From positions 8,825,001-8,889,000 of the forward strand of contig NZ_CP121634.1 of assembly GCF_029714945.1 (NCBI RefSeq): a stretch of 64,000 nucleotides of DNA, given 5' to 3'. This document shows, in pieces, positions 35,401 to 39,049 of the stretch. This stretch comes from Bradyrhizobium sp. CIAT3101 (GTDB taxonomy: Bacteria > Pseudomonadota > Alphaproteobacteria > Rhizobiales > Xanthobacteraceae). Position numbers and translations under genes: made by a program. Every line of letters begins with the position of its first letter. Position 1 is the first letter of the stretch. The notes beneath the pieces are model-generated. The model was not told where the DNA came from. It did no database searches and saw only the letters and a list, made by a program, of their open reading frames with translations.

Positions 35401-36564
35401 CAGGATGAGGCGCACAGCACAGTCGGTCATAATCCAGCTTTGTCGCCCAACTGGAACGCCCCGATCAATCGGTACATAGAGCCCGCCCGCCTTCAGAACT
35501 GCTAGTTGTGCGACGACAAGAGCAATGCCTCGATCAAGCACTATCGCAACGCGGTCGCCCGGCTTCATCCCATGCGCGATGAGTTGATATGCGAGCCGGT
35601 TCGCCCGAGTATTGAGCTCGCCATATTTTAAGCGCGCGTCAGCATGGACCACGGCTACCGCATCCGGCGCCTTGCGCACCTGCGCCTCGAACAGCTCATG
35701 GATACACCGTTCCGAAGGATAAGGCGTCGCCGTCGGGTTCAACTCCTCCAAGAGGTAGGTGCGTTCATCGGACGACAGCAGCCCGATGCACCTTAACGAC
35801 TGCTGCGCATCGGTCATCACAGCACACAACAAATTCTGCAAATGCTGTGTCATACGCTCGATCTGATTGGACTCGAGGCGACTTGCATCAAAGTGCCATC
35901 GGAAGCTCCCATCCAGAGCGCAAATCTCAAGCGTTACCAACTCACCGGAGCGAGCTATCTCAGAACTGGAGCTCGAAACCGACTCTTCAGCAGCAGAACA
36001 GCTCTCTTCCGTAACCGTAACGCCAACCGGCCAGGGACGGCGCAATCGTAGCGCCTCCACATCGCGCAACGACGGGCATCGCGCAATAAGATCCCGCGCA
36101 AAGGTATCCTGCGCGTTCAGCTGAGCGAATTCGGCCGCGACCGCCGTGCGCGCCTCTGCGAAATTGTTATCGAGGTCGATGGTAATGGCCATCGGCACGA
36201 CAGATGCGACAAGCACCTCGAGCGCATTCACGCTGGCTCGCGATCCATTTGCCACGGGAGTCCATCCCAGTTGAAGCTCTGCTTCGCCCGTGATGCGGGC
36301 GAGATAGACCACCCAAGCAGTTAGCAAGAATTCCGCGCGATCACTGGGAGATAGCTCAGCCAACGCACCCGGCATGAGCCAAGCGGTCGATTGCCATATC
36401 GCCGGAGCCTTGCCTTTTAACGACGAAAACGGAAGCTGAACTATCTTGAACTGCTCTAGTCGGCGTCGCCAGAACTCTTCACGAGATGCCAACAATTCAT
36501 GAGCAACTGTTGTGCTCCGCGCCTCAGCTTCGCTTAGGATCGGTAGGCGGTTGCCTATATCCAT
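13624..36564 (-). CDS. Giant seven-module non-ribosomal peptide synthetase with thioesterase
   Basis: This single uninterrupted gene encodes about 7,646 residues. Order: half-condensation-like N-terminus, A1-T1, E/C-A2-T2, E/C-A3-T3, C-A4-T4, C-A5-T5, E/C-A6-T6, C-A7-T7-TE. All T domains keep the GGHSLLAVQ phosphopantetheine site. The three E/C domains carry HHLLTTKGD, the HH[I/L]xxxxGD motif of dual epimerisation/condensation domains; the other three are LCL type (HHIVSDGWS). My reading of binding-pocket residues gives unknown, Val-like, Ser, Ala-like, Ser, Ala, Ser. The TE has GYSSG, Asp and GDH. The ATG at 36564 has AGGA eight bases upstream, unlike the earlier in-frame GTG at 36597. No MbtH-like protein, phosphopantetheinyl transferase or exporter is adjacent, so these must be supplied elsewhere. 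The product is not known. Confidence 0.95.
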   Translation of the reverse strand: MDIGNRLPILSEAEARSTTVAHELLASREEFWRRRLEQFKIVQLPFSSLKGKAPAIWQSTAWLMPGALAELSPSDRAEFLLTAWVVYLARITGEAELQLGWTPVANGSRASVNALEVLVASVVPMAITIDLDNNFAEARTAVAAEFAQLNAQDTFARDLIARCPSLRDVEALRLRRPWPVGVTVTEESCSAAEESVSSSSSEIARSGELVTLEICALDGSFRWHFDASRLESNQIERMTQHLQNLLCAVMTDAQQSLRCIGLLSSDERTYLLEELNPTATPYPSERCIHELFEAQVRKAPDAVAVVHADARLKYGELNTRANRLAYQLIAHGMKPGDRVAIVLDRGIALVVAQLAVLKAGGLYVPIDRGVPVGRQSWIMTDCAVRLILVGDENEGGFEIPIPILAIEPIMAGTGCSTDPGLALTAEAPAYVMYTSGSTGLPKAVVVPHRAVNRLVINNGYAEFTSSDRVAWVGNPAFSISTLEVWAPLLHGSSLTVIPHTAVLQPEVLRTLVRRHRITVLHLTAGLFSRSVDELGPVLASLRFLLVGGGAVDAAAVARVLSQSRPQHLLHCYGSTETSTFATVCEITAIDQTVRRLPIGRPIANTRVYLLDGHGAPVPFGAAGELYIGGAGVARGYLNRPELTAERFMASPFVEGDRLYRTGDLARYLPDGNLEFLGRNDDQVKIRGFRIEPGEIAARIAEHPFVRDAVVVAQQAGAGEKRLVAYVVCAPEAQSEEPDGAGAELAVTLRAHVGAHLPDYMVPAAFVRLAALPLTVNGKLDRKALPAPDDEAYAHRAYEAPQGEVEITLAQIWAELLGLERVGRHDHFFELGGHSLLAVQMIERLRRRSLRIEVRTLFLKPVLADLAASLGRHHEVAVPANLISEQSPAITPEMLPLTELTQGEIDRIVATVPGGVGNIQDIYGLSPLQDGILFHHLLTTKGDPYLLVSRMAFADRDLLERYLAAVQRVVDRHDILRTSFVWEGLSRPAQVVWRRAPLEVSEVELDGSCGPGAAQLKDRFDPRRQRIELGRAPLLRFVIAREPGSARWLLLELQHHLIGDHTTLELMHTEVRAVLEGREHELAAPQPFRNLVAAVRLGVGADAHEEFFRGLLGDIDEPCTPFGLCEVQGDGRGTREAQRMLPQALNVRLRVQARRLGVSLASLCHLAWGQVVARSSDREQVVFGTVLFGRMHGGAGGDRAMGLFINTLPLRLDLDGTGVEASVRTTHARLAELLVHEHASLALAQRCSGVAAPAPLFSALLNYRHNTPAAVSASAADDVLSGMEWLGGEEITNYPLTLSVEDFGEALGLTAQVAEGVSADRVCGYMQHTLAQLAEALERAPNTPVRELDILPPDERAYLLEELNRTAVTYPEQQCIHELFEAQVRQAPDAVAVVYQDQRVSYGELNARANQLARHLIGLGVTPDQPVAICVARSVAMVVGLLAILKAGGAYLPLDPAYPSARLHQVLADAAPQLLLADAAGRSALGDDALLDLTVVDLAAATPEWANLPAADPDPRALGLTSRHLAYVIYTSGSTGTPKGVMVEHRSLARLVAGNDFVEISPQDVFLNASSPTFDATTFELWGALANGASVVLYPERYLSTARLAQIIQDQGITIAWMTARLFDTYTAEGRGTDGLQQLLVGGEEVSVTSVRACQKRHATLRISNAYGPTENTTFSLCYPVPAGFDDQQRVPLGRPIRNSVVYLLDRHGAPVPFGAVGELYIGGAGVARGYLNRPELTAERFMASPFVEGDRLYRTGDLARYLPDGNLEFLGRNDDQVKIRGFRIEPGEIAARIAEHPFVRDAVVVAQQAGAGEKRLVAYVVCAPEAQSEEPDGAGAELAVTLRAHVGAHLPDYMVPAAFVRLAALPLTVNGKLDRKALPAPDDEAYAHRAYEAPQGEVEITLAQIWAELLGLERVGRHDHFFELGGHSLLAVQMIERLRRRSLRIEVRTLFLKPVLADLAASLGRHHEVAVPANLISEQSPAITPEMLPLTELTQGEIDRIVATVPGGVGNIQDIYGLSPLQDGILFHHLLTTKGDPYLLVSRMAFADRDLLERYLAAVQRVVDRHDILRTSFVWEGLSRPAQVVWRRAPLEVSEVELDGSCGPGAAQLKDRFDPRRQRIELGRAPLLRFVIAREPGSARWLLLELQHHLIGDHTTLELMHTEVRAVLEGREHELAAPQPFRNLVAAVRLGVGADAHEEFFRGLLGDIDEPCTPFGLCEVQGDGRGTREAQRMLPQALNVRLRVQARRLGVSLASLCHLAWGQVVARSSDREQVVFGTVLFGRMHGGAGGDRAMGLFINTLPLRLDLDGTGVEASVRTTHARLAELLVHEHASLALAQRCSGVAAPAPLFSALLNYRHNTPAAVSASAADDVLSGMEWLGGEEITNYPLTLSVEDFGEALGLTAQVAEGVSADRVCGYMQHTLAQLAEALERAPNTPVRELDILPPDERAYLLEELNRTAVTYPEQQCIHELFEAQVRQAPDAVAVVYQDQRVSYGELNARANQLARHLIGLGVTPDQPVAICVARSVAMVVGLLAILKAGGAYLPLDPAYPSARLHQALADAAPQLLLADAAGRSALGDDALLDLTVVDLTAATPEWANLPAADPDPRALGLTSRHLAYVIYTSGSTGTPKGAQNEHRAIVNRLIWMQNAYGLKATDVVLQKTPFGFDVSAWEFFWTLLEGATLVLAPTGAHRDPDALVDLIVSHRITTVHFVPSMLVSFLDAKSVNRCTSLRRVLCSGEALPAASVHKVRRLLPWTGLHNLYGPTEAAIDVTAWSCPDEFDGAIVPIGRPIANTRVYLLDGHGAPVPFGAAGELYIGGAGVARGYLNRPELTAERFMASPFVEGDRLYRTGDLARYLPDGNLEFLGRNDDQVKIRGFRIEPGEIAARVAEHPYVREAVVVAHEGPGGEQRLVGYVVCAPEAASNGLDGSELAGALRAHISAHLPDYMVPAAFVRLAALPLTVNGKLDRKALPAPDDEAYAHRAYEAPQGEVEITLAQIWAELLGLERVGRHDHFFALGGHSLLAVQLLSRVSLAIGFTLPLTTLFAKPVLADLAASIMDELSRSGAQDLPAIVPVSREAPLVLSFAQQRLWFLAQLDQSSTNYHIPLGWRLEGGLDRSAWQRSLDRVLARHEALRSVFVAPEGKPWVELLPEDAGLPVVEHDVRDRPDADEALLGLCIEEARTPFDLARGPLIRGRLIRISDEEHVLLLTQHHIVSDGWSLGVLVRELSQLYRAFVAGEGDPLPPLAIQYPDYAAWQRQWLSGERLQSQAHYWRNNLSGAPARLALPTDRPRPAEQSFAGASVMVVIGADLTRDLKRLSRQHDTTLFMTVLAAWAALLSRLSGQDDLVIGVPSANRGRREVEELIGCFVNTLALRLDLSGGPSVAELLARTRRSALGAQEHQDLPFEQVVEIVQPPRRLDHTPLFQVMLAWQNNAAGTFDLPGLRVEAAADGFDQVKFDLELNLCEHGEVIAGTLGYATALFDQATIERHRGYLLALLQAMVADARQTVGRIELLAADERAYLLEELNRTAVTYPEQQCIHELFEAQVHKSPDAVAVVYQDQRVSYGELNARANQLAHHLIGLGVTPDQPVAICVARSVAMVVGLLAILKAGGAYLPLDPAYPSARLHQVLADAAPQLLLADAAGRSALGDDALLDLTVVDLTAATPEWANLPAADPDPRALGLTSRHLAYVIYTSGSTGTPKGVMIEHASTVNLLHWSCDVFAASEISRTLFSTSISFDLSVYECFVPLSQGSTLYLVENALALAERSLDISLINTVPSAIAALVDNKAVPVSASVINSCGERLKAGLIEQAFESSRVEKIYNLYAPSETTTYSTWICLLRGEAVVETIGRPIANTRVYLLDGCGAPVPFGAVGELYIGGAGVARGYLNRPELTAERFIASPFVEGDRLYRTGDLARYLPDGNLEFLGRNDDQVKIRGFRIEPGEIAARVAEHPFVREAVVVAAQNGAGDKHLIAYVVCAPEAGSDQGDGGGLAGALRAHLSARLPDYMVPSAFVRLAALPLTVNGKLDRKALPAPADQAYALSAYEAPQGVIETALAQIWAELLGVERIGRSDHFFELGGHSLLAVQMSSRLSQAVGVDLPLSTLFARPVLSDLAASTVELLRCSGPQELPSIAAVSRHEPLVLSFAQQRLWFLAQLNEGSTNYHIPLALRLRGMLDHSAWQRSLDRLFARHEALRSVFVARQGKPRVEVLPPDAGLPIVEHDLRERSDAEAALLDLRHEEGRTPFDLARGPLIRGRLVRMSDEEHVFLLTQHHIVSDGWSMGVLLRELSQLYRAFEAGHDDPLPPLAIQYPDYAAWQRQWLSGERLQKQAQYWHSALAGTARLVLPTDRARPAQQSFAAATVPIIVNAELTRELKRLSLQHGTTLFMTLLAAWAAVLSRLAGQDDLVIGVPSANRGYREIEGLIGFFVNTLALRLDLSGKPRLSELLERTRRTVLAAQEHQDLPFEQVVEIVQPPRALDHTPLFQVMLAWENNPVTSLELPGLSVETTGEAFDQVKFDLELSLGEHGEEIAGTLGYATALFDQATIERQRGYLLALLRAMAADAQQAVHRIELLSTAERTYLLEELNRTAARYPAERCIHELFEAQVHKSPDAVALVCEDERLSYGELNARANRLAHHLIALGVRPDQPVAIGVARSVAMVVGLLAILKAGGAYLPLDPAYPLARLHQVLDDAAPLLLLADVAGRAAFGADVPANVSVVELDAAAPTWTSLPEADADPRVLSLTSRNLAYVIYTSGSTGTPKGAQNEHRAIVNRLIWMQNAYGLKATDVVLQKTPFGFDVSAWEFFWTLLEGATLVLAPTGAHRDPDALVDLIVSHRITTIHFVPSMLVSFLDTKSVDRCRSLRRVLCSGEALSAASVHRVRRVLPWTALHNLYGPTEAAIDVTSWSCPAEFDKTIVPIGRPIANTRVYLLDGHGAPVPFGAVGELYIGGAGVARDYLNRPELTAERFIASPFVDGDRLYRTGDLGRYLPDGNLEFLGRNDDQVKIRGFRIEPGEIAARVAEHPYVREAVVVAHEGPGGEQRLVGYVVCAPEAASNGLDGSELAGALRAHISAHLPDYMVPAAFVRLAALPLTVNGKLDRKALPAPDDEAYAHRAYEAPQGEVEITLAQIWAELLGLERVGRHDHFFELGGHSLLAVQMIERLRRRSLRIEVRTLFLKPVLADLAASLGRHHEVAVPANLISEQSPAITPEMLPLTELTQGEIDRIVATVPGGVGNIQDIYGLSPLQDGILFHHLLTTKGDPYLLVSRMAFADRDLLERYLAAVQRVVDRHDILRTSFVWEGLSRPAQVVWRRAPLEVSEVELDGSCGPGAAQLKDRFDPRRQRIELGRAPLLRFVIAREPGSARWLLLELQHHLIGDHTTLELMHTEVRAVLEGREHELAAPQPFRNLVAAVRLGVGADAHEEFFRGLLGDIDEPCTPFGLCEVQGDGRGTREAQRMLPQALNVRLRVQARRLGVSLASLCHLAWGQVVARSSDREQVVFGTVLFGRMHGGAGGDRAMGLFINTLPLRLDLDGTGVEASVRTTHARLAELLVHEHASLALAQRCSGVAAPAPLFSALLNYRHNTPAAVSASAADDVLSGMEWLGGEEITNYPLTLSVEDFGEALGLTAQVAEGVSADRVCGYMQHTLAQLAEALERAPNTPVRELDILPPDERAYLLEELNRTAVTYPEQQCIHELFEAQVRQAPDAVAVVYQDQRVSYGELNARANQLARHLIGLGVTPDQPVAICVARSVAMVVGLLAILKAGGAYLPLDPAYPSARLHQVLADAAPQLLLADAAGRSALGDDALLDLTVVDLTAATPEWANLPAADPDPRALGLTSRHLAYVIYTSGSTGTPKGVRIEHASTVNLLHWSCGVFAASEISRTLFSTSISFDLSVYECFVPLSQGSTLYLIESALTLAQTPLDVSLINTVPSAIASLVDNKAVPASTRVINLAGERLKADLIEKAFESSRVEKICNLYAPSETTTYSTWICMRRGETVVETIGRPIANTRVYLLDGHGAPVPFGAAGELYIGGAGVARGYLNRPELTAERFMASPFVEGDRLYRTGDLARYLPDGNLEFLGRNDDQVKIRGFRIEPGEIAARVAEHPYVREAVVVAHEGPGGEQRLVGYVVCAPEAASNGLDGSELAGALRAHISAHLPDYMVPAAFVRLAALPLTVNGKLDRKALPAPDDEAYAHRAYEAPQGEVEITLAQIWAELLGVERVGRHDHFFALGGHSLLAVQLLSRVSLAIGFTLPLTTLFAKPVLADLAASIMDELSRSGAQDLPAIVPVSREAPLVLSFAQQRLWFLAQLDQSSTNYHIPLGWRLEGGLDRSAWQRSLDRVLARHEALRSVFVAPEGKPWVELLPEDAGLPVVEHDVRDRPDADEALLGLCIEEARTPFDLARGPLIRGRLIRISDEEHVLLLTQHHIVSDGWSLGVLVRELSQLYRAFVAGEGDPLPPLAIQYPDYAAWQRQWLSGERLQSQAHYWRNNLSGAPARLALPTDRPRPAEQSFAGASVMVVIGADLTRDLKRLSRQHDTTLFMTVLAAWAALLSRLSGQDDLVIGVPSANRGRREVEELIGCFVNTLALRLDLSGGPSVAELLARTRRSALGAQEHQDLPFEQVVEIVQPPRRLDHTPLFQVMLAWQNNAAGTFDLPGLRVEAAADGFDQVKFDLELNLCEHGEVIAGTLGYATALFDQATIERHRGYLLALLQAMVADARQTVGRIELLAADERAYLLEELNRTAVTYPEQQCIHELFEAQVHKSPDAVAVVYQDQRVSYGELNARANQLAHHLIGLGVTPDQPVAICVARSVAMVVGLLAILKAGGAYLPLDPAYPSARLHQVLADAAPQLLLADAAGRSALGDDALLDLTVVDLTAATPEWANLPAADPDPRALGLTSRHLAYVIYTSGSTGTPKGAQNEHRAIVNRLIWMQNAYGLKATDVVLQKTPFGFDVSAWEFFWTLLEGATLVLAPPDAHRDPAALVDLIIGERITTVHFVPSMLVSFMDAKSVDRCTSLRRVLCSGEALPAASVHKVRRLLPWTGLHNLYGPTEAAIDVTAWSCPDEFDGAIVPIGRPIANTRVYLLDGHGAPVPFGAAGELYIGGAGVARGYLNRPELTAERFMASPFVEGDRLYRTGDLARYLPDGNLEFLGRNDDQVKIRGFRIEPGEIAARVAEHPFVREAVVVAQQDGAGEKRLVAYVVCAPEAQSEEPDGAGAELAATLRAHISAHLPDYMVPAAFVRLAALPLTVNGKLDRKALPAPDDEAYAHRAYEAPQGEVEITLAQIWAELLGVERVGRHDHFFALGGHSLLAVQLISRAQKAGLTFSAADLFQAPVLRELASKIHLKRQPSSPQVISVLETGSQPPLFFVPTGLGDCSYVLPLVKEMDVDCPVYALPWPHFDDERPLTLQAIAAEVMLAAREIQPHGPYRFAGYSSGAILTYAIAQHLVNLNEAVSFMALMDAALPANRQSLSPTQMAREVLLDSMEFLEDDSFQVLERFAANSSIGQLIQKAQQIGAIPQDRDLESLLLTYEKAAQFQRALDLYEAPSLGIEINQFYVNGPVRGRRARGSIGQKASSPLRGWDRVLRAEAIHAVCVPGDHTTMMNTPENRRVLAQCLSIALNNSPDPRRQSQVPPS
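14500..17729 (-). other. NRPS module 7: LCL condensation, A7 (Ser), T7
   Basis: The LCL domain is nearly identical to that of module 4. The A7 core shares a serine code and long identical stretches with A3. The T7 domain (FFALGGHSLLAVQL) leads directly into the thioesterase. Confidence 0.82.
15795..18535. repeat. Near-identical 2.7-kb LCL block, copy B
   Basis: It covers the C-terminal part of A6, T6, the LCL domain of module 7 and the start of A7. It matches 25455-28195 at a constant offset of 9,660 bp, with small differences near 17885. Confidence 0.9.
17730..20999 (-). other. NRPS module 6: dual E/C, A6 (Ala), T6
   Basis: This is the third near-identical dual E/C copy. The A6 pocket (SFDLSVYE, LINTVPSA, VINLAGER, NLYAPSETTTY) reads D-L-Y-N-N-A-L-T-Y, which matches known alanine codes. 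Confidence 0.8.
19000..21250. repeat. Near-identical NRPS block, copy 3 (dual E/C of module 6)
   Basis: It matches copies 1 and 2 from T5 through the E/C domain into the start of A6. Protein-level identity over the E/C domain appears complete. Confidence 0.88.
21000..24199 (-). other. NRPS module 5: LCL condensation, A5 (Ser), T5
   Basis: This module is more diverged than modules 4 and 7: the LCL domain and A5 flanks differ at many positions. The A5 core keeps the serine code D-V-W-H-L-S-L-I-D. The following module carries a dual E/C domain, so this Ser should become D-Ser. Confidence 0.8.
24200..27399 (-). other. NRPS module 4: LCL condensation, A4 (Ala-like), T4
   Basis: The condensation domain has LSFAQQRLWFLAQLD and HHIVSDGWS (about 26897-26925), the LCL type. 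The A4 pocket reads D-L-Y-N-N-C-L-T-Y, close to alanine codes but with Cys at the sixth position, so the substrate is less certain than for module 6. Confidence 0.75.
25455..28195. repeat. Near-identical 2.7-kb LCL block, copy A
   Basis: It covers the C-terminal part of A3, T3, the LCL domain of module 4 and the start of A4. It is the partner of 15795-18535 (offset 9,660 bp). Confidence 0.9.
27400..30709 (-). other. NRPS module 3: dual E/C, A3 (Ser), T3
   Basis: The E/C domain is almost identical to that of module 2 and would convert residue 2 to the D form. The A3 core (FGFDVSAWEF, VHFVPSML, LCSGEAL, NLYGPTEAAID) reads D-V-W-H-L-S-L-I-D, the canonical serine code. Confidence 0.85.
28690..31420. 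repeat. Near-identical 2.7-kb NRPS block, copy 2
   Basis: It covers the end of A2, T2, the dual E/C domain and the start of A3. It matches copy 1 (offset 3,282 bp) and the E/C part of module 6 (offset 9,690 bp). Confidence 0.9.
30710..33999 (-). other. NRPS module 2: dual E/C, A2 (Val-like), T2
   Basis: The dual E/C domain has SPLQDGILFHHLLTTKGD and the second His motif HHLIGDHTT (about 33382-33405). It would epimerise residue 1 and join it to residue 2. The A2 pocket reads D-A-F-W-L-G-A-T-F, close to valine codes. The T domain is at about 30764-30800. Confidence 0.8.
31970..34700. repeat. Near-identical 2.7-kb NRPS block, copy 1
   Basis: It covers the end of A1, T1, the dual E/C domain and the start of A2. 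It matches 28690-31420 at an offset of 3,282 bp with very few differences, and the E/C part also matches 19000-21250. Confidence 0.9.
34000..36564 (-). other. NRPS module 1: half C-like region, A1, T1
   Basis: The first 270 or so residues resemble only the C-terminal half of a condensation domain and lack HHxxxDG. A1 has an atypical core: PKAV instead of PKGV in A3, GSTE instead of GPTE in A5, and FSISTLE where FDASxxE is expected. The usual Asp235 that anchors the alpha-amino group is therefore Ser. My pocket reading is S-I-L-H-L-G-C-T-F, which I cannot match. A non-alpha-amino acid starter or an inactive domain are both possible. T1 is normal. Confidence 0.75.
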
Positions 36565-36597
36565 GCCGGAATTCCTAGCCAGTGGCCGCGCATCCAC

Positions 36598-37168
36598 CGG
36601 CCGACCATCTTAACCGTCGAACCAAACATCAACATCCTCGTACCCGTCGCCACATGCCAATTGCCGGGTGATTTTAAGGAGAGAGAGCCCACCCATAAGC
36701 CCGAGCGGTTAGACGACACCTCCAAGCACCTGACTGCGACAACAGCCTTCACACATAGAACGATTGGAATGATACGACCTAGAGTCCAGGCGGTCGTTGT
36801 TCCCCGAGAGATCCGGCGCGGGTCGATCGCATCGTAGTGCAGCTCGCTACATCCGGACGTCGACGTTCGGGAAACTCGCGTCGGCGTATCTAGCGCCTGC
36901 GGACAGGCACTGAGCTCCTCTCCACTTGCCAAAACGGTCAGGCGTTCGCGGAATGCCTAGACTTCAGCCTCGCAGCATTTGAGGTCAAAAGTTGACGCCG
37001 TATCGGTTGCGTGATCAACACGTGGGGTTGAACAACCCGGCGACCGGTCTCCGCACCACCCTAGATACAACGCCACCTGACGGCACATTCGGCATCTTGG
37101 ACCAACAGGCGCGGCTGGACGATGAAGATGTTGGAGCACGCGCACGACTGGAAGTCCCACCTCTTCCG
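36598..37168. other. Gap between VOC gene and NRPS
   Basis: About 570 bp with no recognisable gene. A 125-codon open frame on the minus strand (36555-36932) runs into the NRPS start and has no family resemblance. An independent NRPS promoter probably lies here, but I cannot point to a convincing -35/-10 pair. Confidence 0.35.
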
Positions 37169-37717
37169 TCAATATTTTCCCGACTGTTCAAGCTGACCAA
37201 AAAGCTGCTGAACGTTCGATTCGAGGAGGCCACTCTCTCCATCTCGGTGAATGAATTCGAAGCTAAGGCCCGTTTCAATGGAGCGACTCGAGAAGGCCTG
37301 CGCCAGTCCAGGAGAACGAACAACGGTCGTATCAAATCCCAGACCACGAGACTTTAGGGTCTTCATAGCAGCATCTACATTGTCGACCTCAAGAGCAATG
37401 TGAGCAACTCCGACACCGTTACGCCGCACCAGCTCTGAGACCTGAGAGGTTGGCTCAGTACCCTGACACAGAACAAACCTGATGCCGCCGCTCTCAAGGT
37501 TAGCATAAAGCATCCCTGTCGACCGTCCCTTAACGTGAGAACGGCCCTTCAATTCAAAGCCCAGCACGTCCTGAAAGAACAGAATTGACGCCTCAAGATC
37601 GAGTACCGCAATGGCAATATGATCTATCCCGCGGAACTTCAAAAACGAACTCTCGGCTTTCCGATTGTCGCCGGAAGTAGCATCTAGTCCAATCTTGCTG
37701 TCGACGGTCTCCTGCAT
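37169..37717 (-). CDS. VOC-superfamily (glyoxalase/bleomycin-resistance fold) protein
   Basis: This is a 182-aa protein. After a 28-residue polar leader come the paired beta-alpha-beta modules of the VOC fold: IDHIAIAVLDLEASILFFQDVLGFEL, then the second half starting GVGVAHIALEVDNVDAAMKTL and ending FEFIHRD. The His in IDHIA, the His in AHIAL and the Glu in FEFI sit where VOC metal ligands usually are. The start ATG is preceded by GAGGG at good spacing. The fold includes methylmalonyl-CoA epimerase, hydroxyphenylpyruvate dioxygenase-like enzymes and resistance proteins. It lies 570 bp upstream of the NRPS on the same strand, so tailoring or self-protection are possible; neither is shown. Confidence 0.75.
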   Translation of the reverse strand: MQETVDSKIGLDATSGDNRKAESSFLKFRGIDHIAIAVLDLEASILFFQDVLGFELKGRSHVKGRSTGMLYANLESGGIRFVLCQGTEPTSQVSELVRRNGVGVAHIALEVDNVDAAMKTLKSRGLGFDTTVVRSPGLAQAFSSRSIETGLSFEFIHRDGESGLLESNVQQLFGQLEQSGKY

Positions 37718-38620
37718 AGCACCCTCTTCACAGTGGATAATCAGACCAAATCAACGTGGCCCGCGAGCGGCAGATACACCTTCAGCAGTTTAGTCCGTAG
37801 CGACAACCAGGTTCTTCAGAATATCATCTACCCCAACAAGTCAGGGCTTTGCCTGGGCCACATCCGGTTAAGCACGAAGAGCTCTGCTTTGCGCTCTTCG
37901 CATTTCCGCATTCTTTCTGAAATCACCAACGGTGGTGGATCGGCTATTTTCCTATCGCGATGCAAACATGAGCCCTCAAGTTCTGATCGCGCTCGCTCCG
38001 CATCCGACGCTACATTTGGACCGGTTGAGAACGTATAATCCGAACTCTTTGGCAGCGCCTCGCGAAGCGAGATGATCGTCACTGAGTTCTACGCATCCTA
38101 AGCAACCGACGTGCCAACGATATTGCGCGAGAATTCCTCAAAGAACAACGCGCCTATAGTCGCCGTAGATGAGTTCTACTGTTCGACTTGAGACATCGAT
38201 GTCAAAAACCAGACACAGCTCAGACAATAATACCCACGACAAGCCGACGATCACCGAACAAGTAACCACCTGGGAAGAGTCCTGACCGTTACAAAACCTC
38301 TCCTATCCAATCGACTGTCTTCAAAACAATCGGGCGCTGCAGCAATCACCATGGCACTGGCTTGGATGAATCAAGCAAGTTTAATCTGCCCGTTTAGACA
38401 AGTGGCTGCAATAGACCCATGGCCGCAACAAGCGACCAGCGCGCCAAGGACGTTTGCGAATTCTCTTGACGAGCCAAATGCACCTCTGGCCGCCTGACGT
38501 TCTCGTCTACGCCCGCGCCACCGTTCATCGATCGGATTGATCTGACGCGGCTCGACAACTGGCGGCAATGTGTGGCTGTCACAAAATGTTAAAATTTACT
38601 CGCGGAAACGGTGCCGCTCG
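37718..38620. other. 900-bp intergenic region, no gene recognised
   Basis: I see no convincing coding frame; the sequence has lower GC than its surroundings. A stretch at about 38305-38345 holds pieces reminiscent of a nod box (TATCCA, AAACAATCG, CAATC) but with wrong spacing. It may carry the promoter of the VOC gene at its left end. Confidence 0.4.
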
Positions 38621-38923
38621 TCATACCGCGACTGCGTCCTTGGCAACCTTGAGCGGTGACGCTTTAACCGATTTGCTGGCCGACTTGGCTGCGAATTCCA
38701 TCGGCTCCTTCGTGAAGGGATTAACGCCGCTGCGGGCTTCAGTAGCGGGTTTGTTCACGGCCGACATTTTGACGAAGCCGGGAATGACGAACTGACCGGA
38801 CTGGTTCAACTCCTTGTAGCCAACGGTCGCCAGGTGCTCGATGACAGCCTTAACGTCAGCCTTGGAAACTTGCGTTCCTTCAGCAATCGCGTCAATTAGC
38901 TGGTTCTTTGTCATCTTGACCAT
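38621..38923 (-). CDS. HU-family DNA-binding protein
   Basis: This is a 100-aa protein with the HU N-terminal helical pair (TKNQLIDAIAEGTQVSKADVKAVIEHLATV) and a variant beta-arm. GQFVIPGFVKMSAVNKPATEARSG replaces the canonical arm, and the C-terminus NPFTKEPMEFAAKSASKSVK is lysine rich. HU proteins bend and compact DNA as dimers. The arm departs from typical HU but resembles the divergent HU-like proteins of rhizobia, which are often found on islands. The start could also be the ATG three codons in. Confidence 0.88.
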   Translation of the reverse strand: MVKMTKNQLIDAIAEGTQVSKADVKAVIEHLATVGYKELNQSGQFVIPGFVKMSAVNKPATEARSGVNPFTKEPMEFAAKSASKSVKASPLKVAKDAVAV

Positions 38924-39049
38924 AAGAGATTCTTTTGAGAGGCGCAGAACAAATCAAATTCGTGAACTGCGCCGATGCCGCACCTTTCGTACGACGAGGG
39001 CAAATCCGTACGAATCGCTTGTTCAAGTCGAGGTCATGAGTGATGGACT

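Noticed and set aside
36555..36932. A 125-codon minus-strand frame before the NRPS
   Set aside because: No family resemblance, no ribosome-binding site, and it overlaps the NRPS start.
38305..38350. Possible nod box upstream of the VOC gene
   Set aside because: TATCCA, AAACAATCG and CAATC occur, but the spacing between them departs from the nod-box consensus by several bases and no nodulation gene follows.
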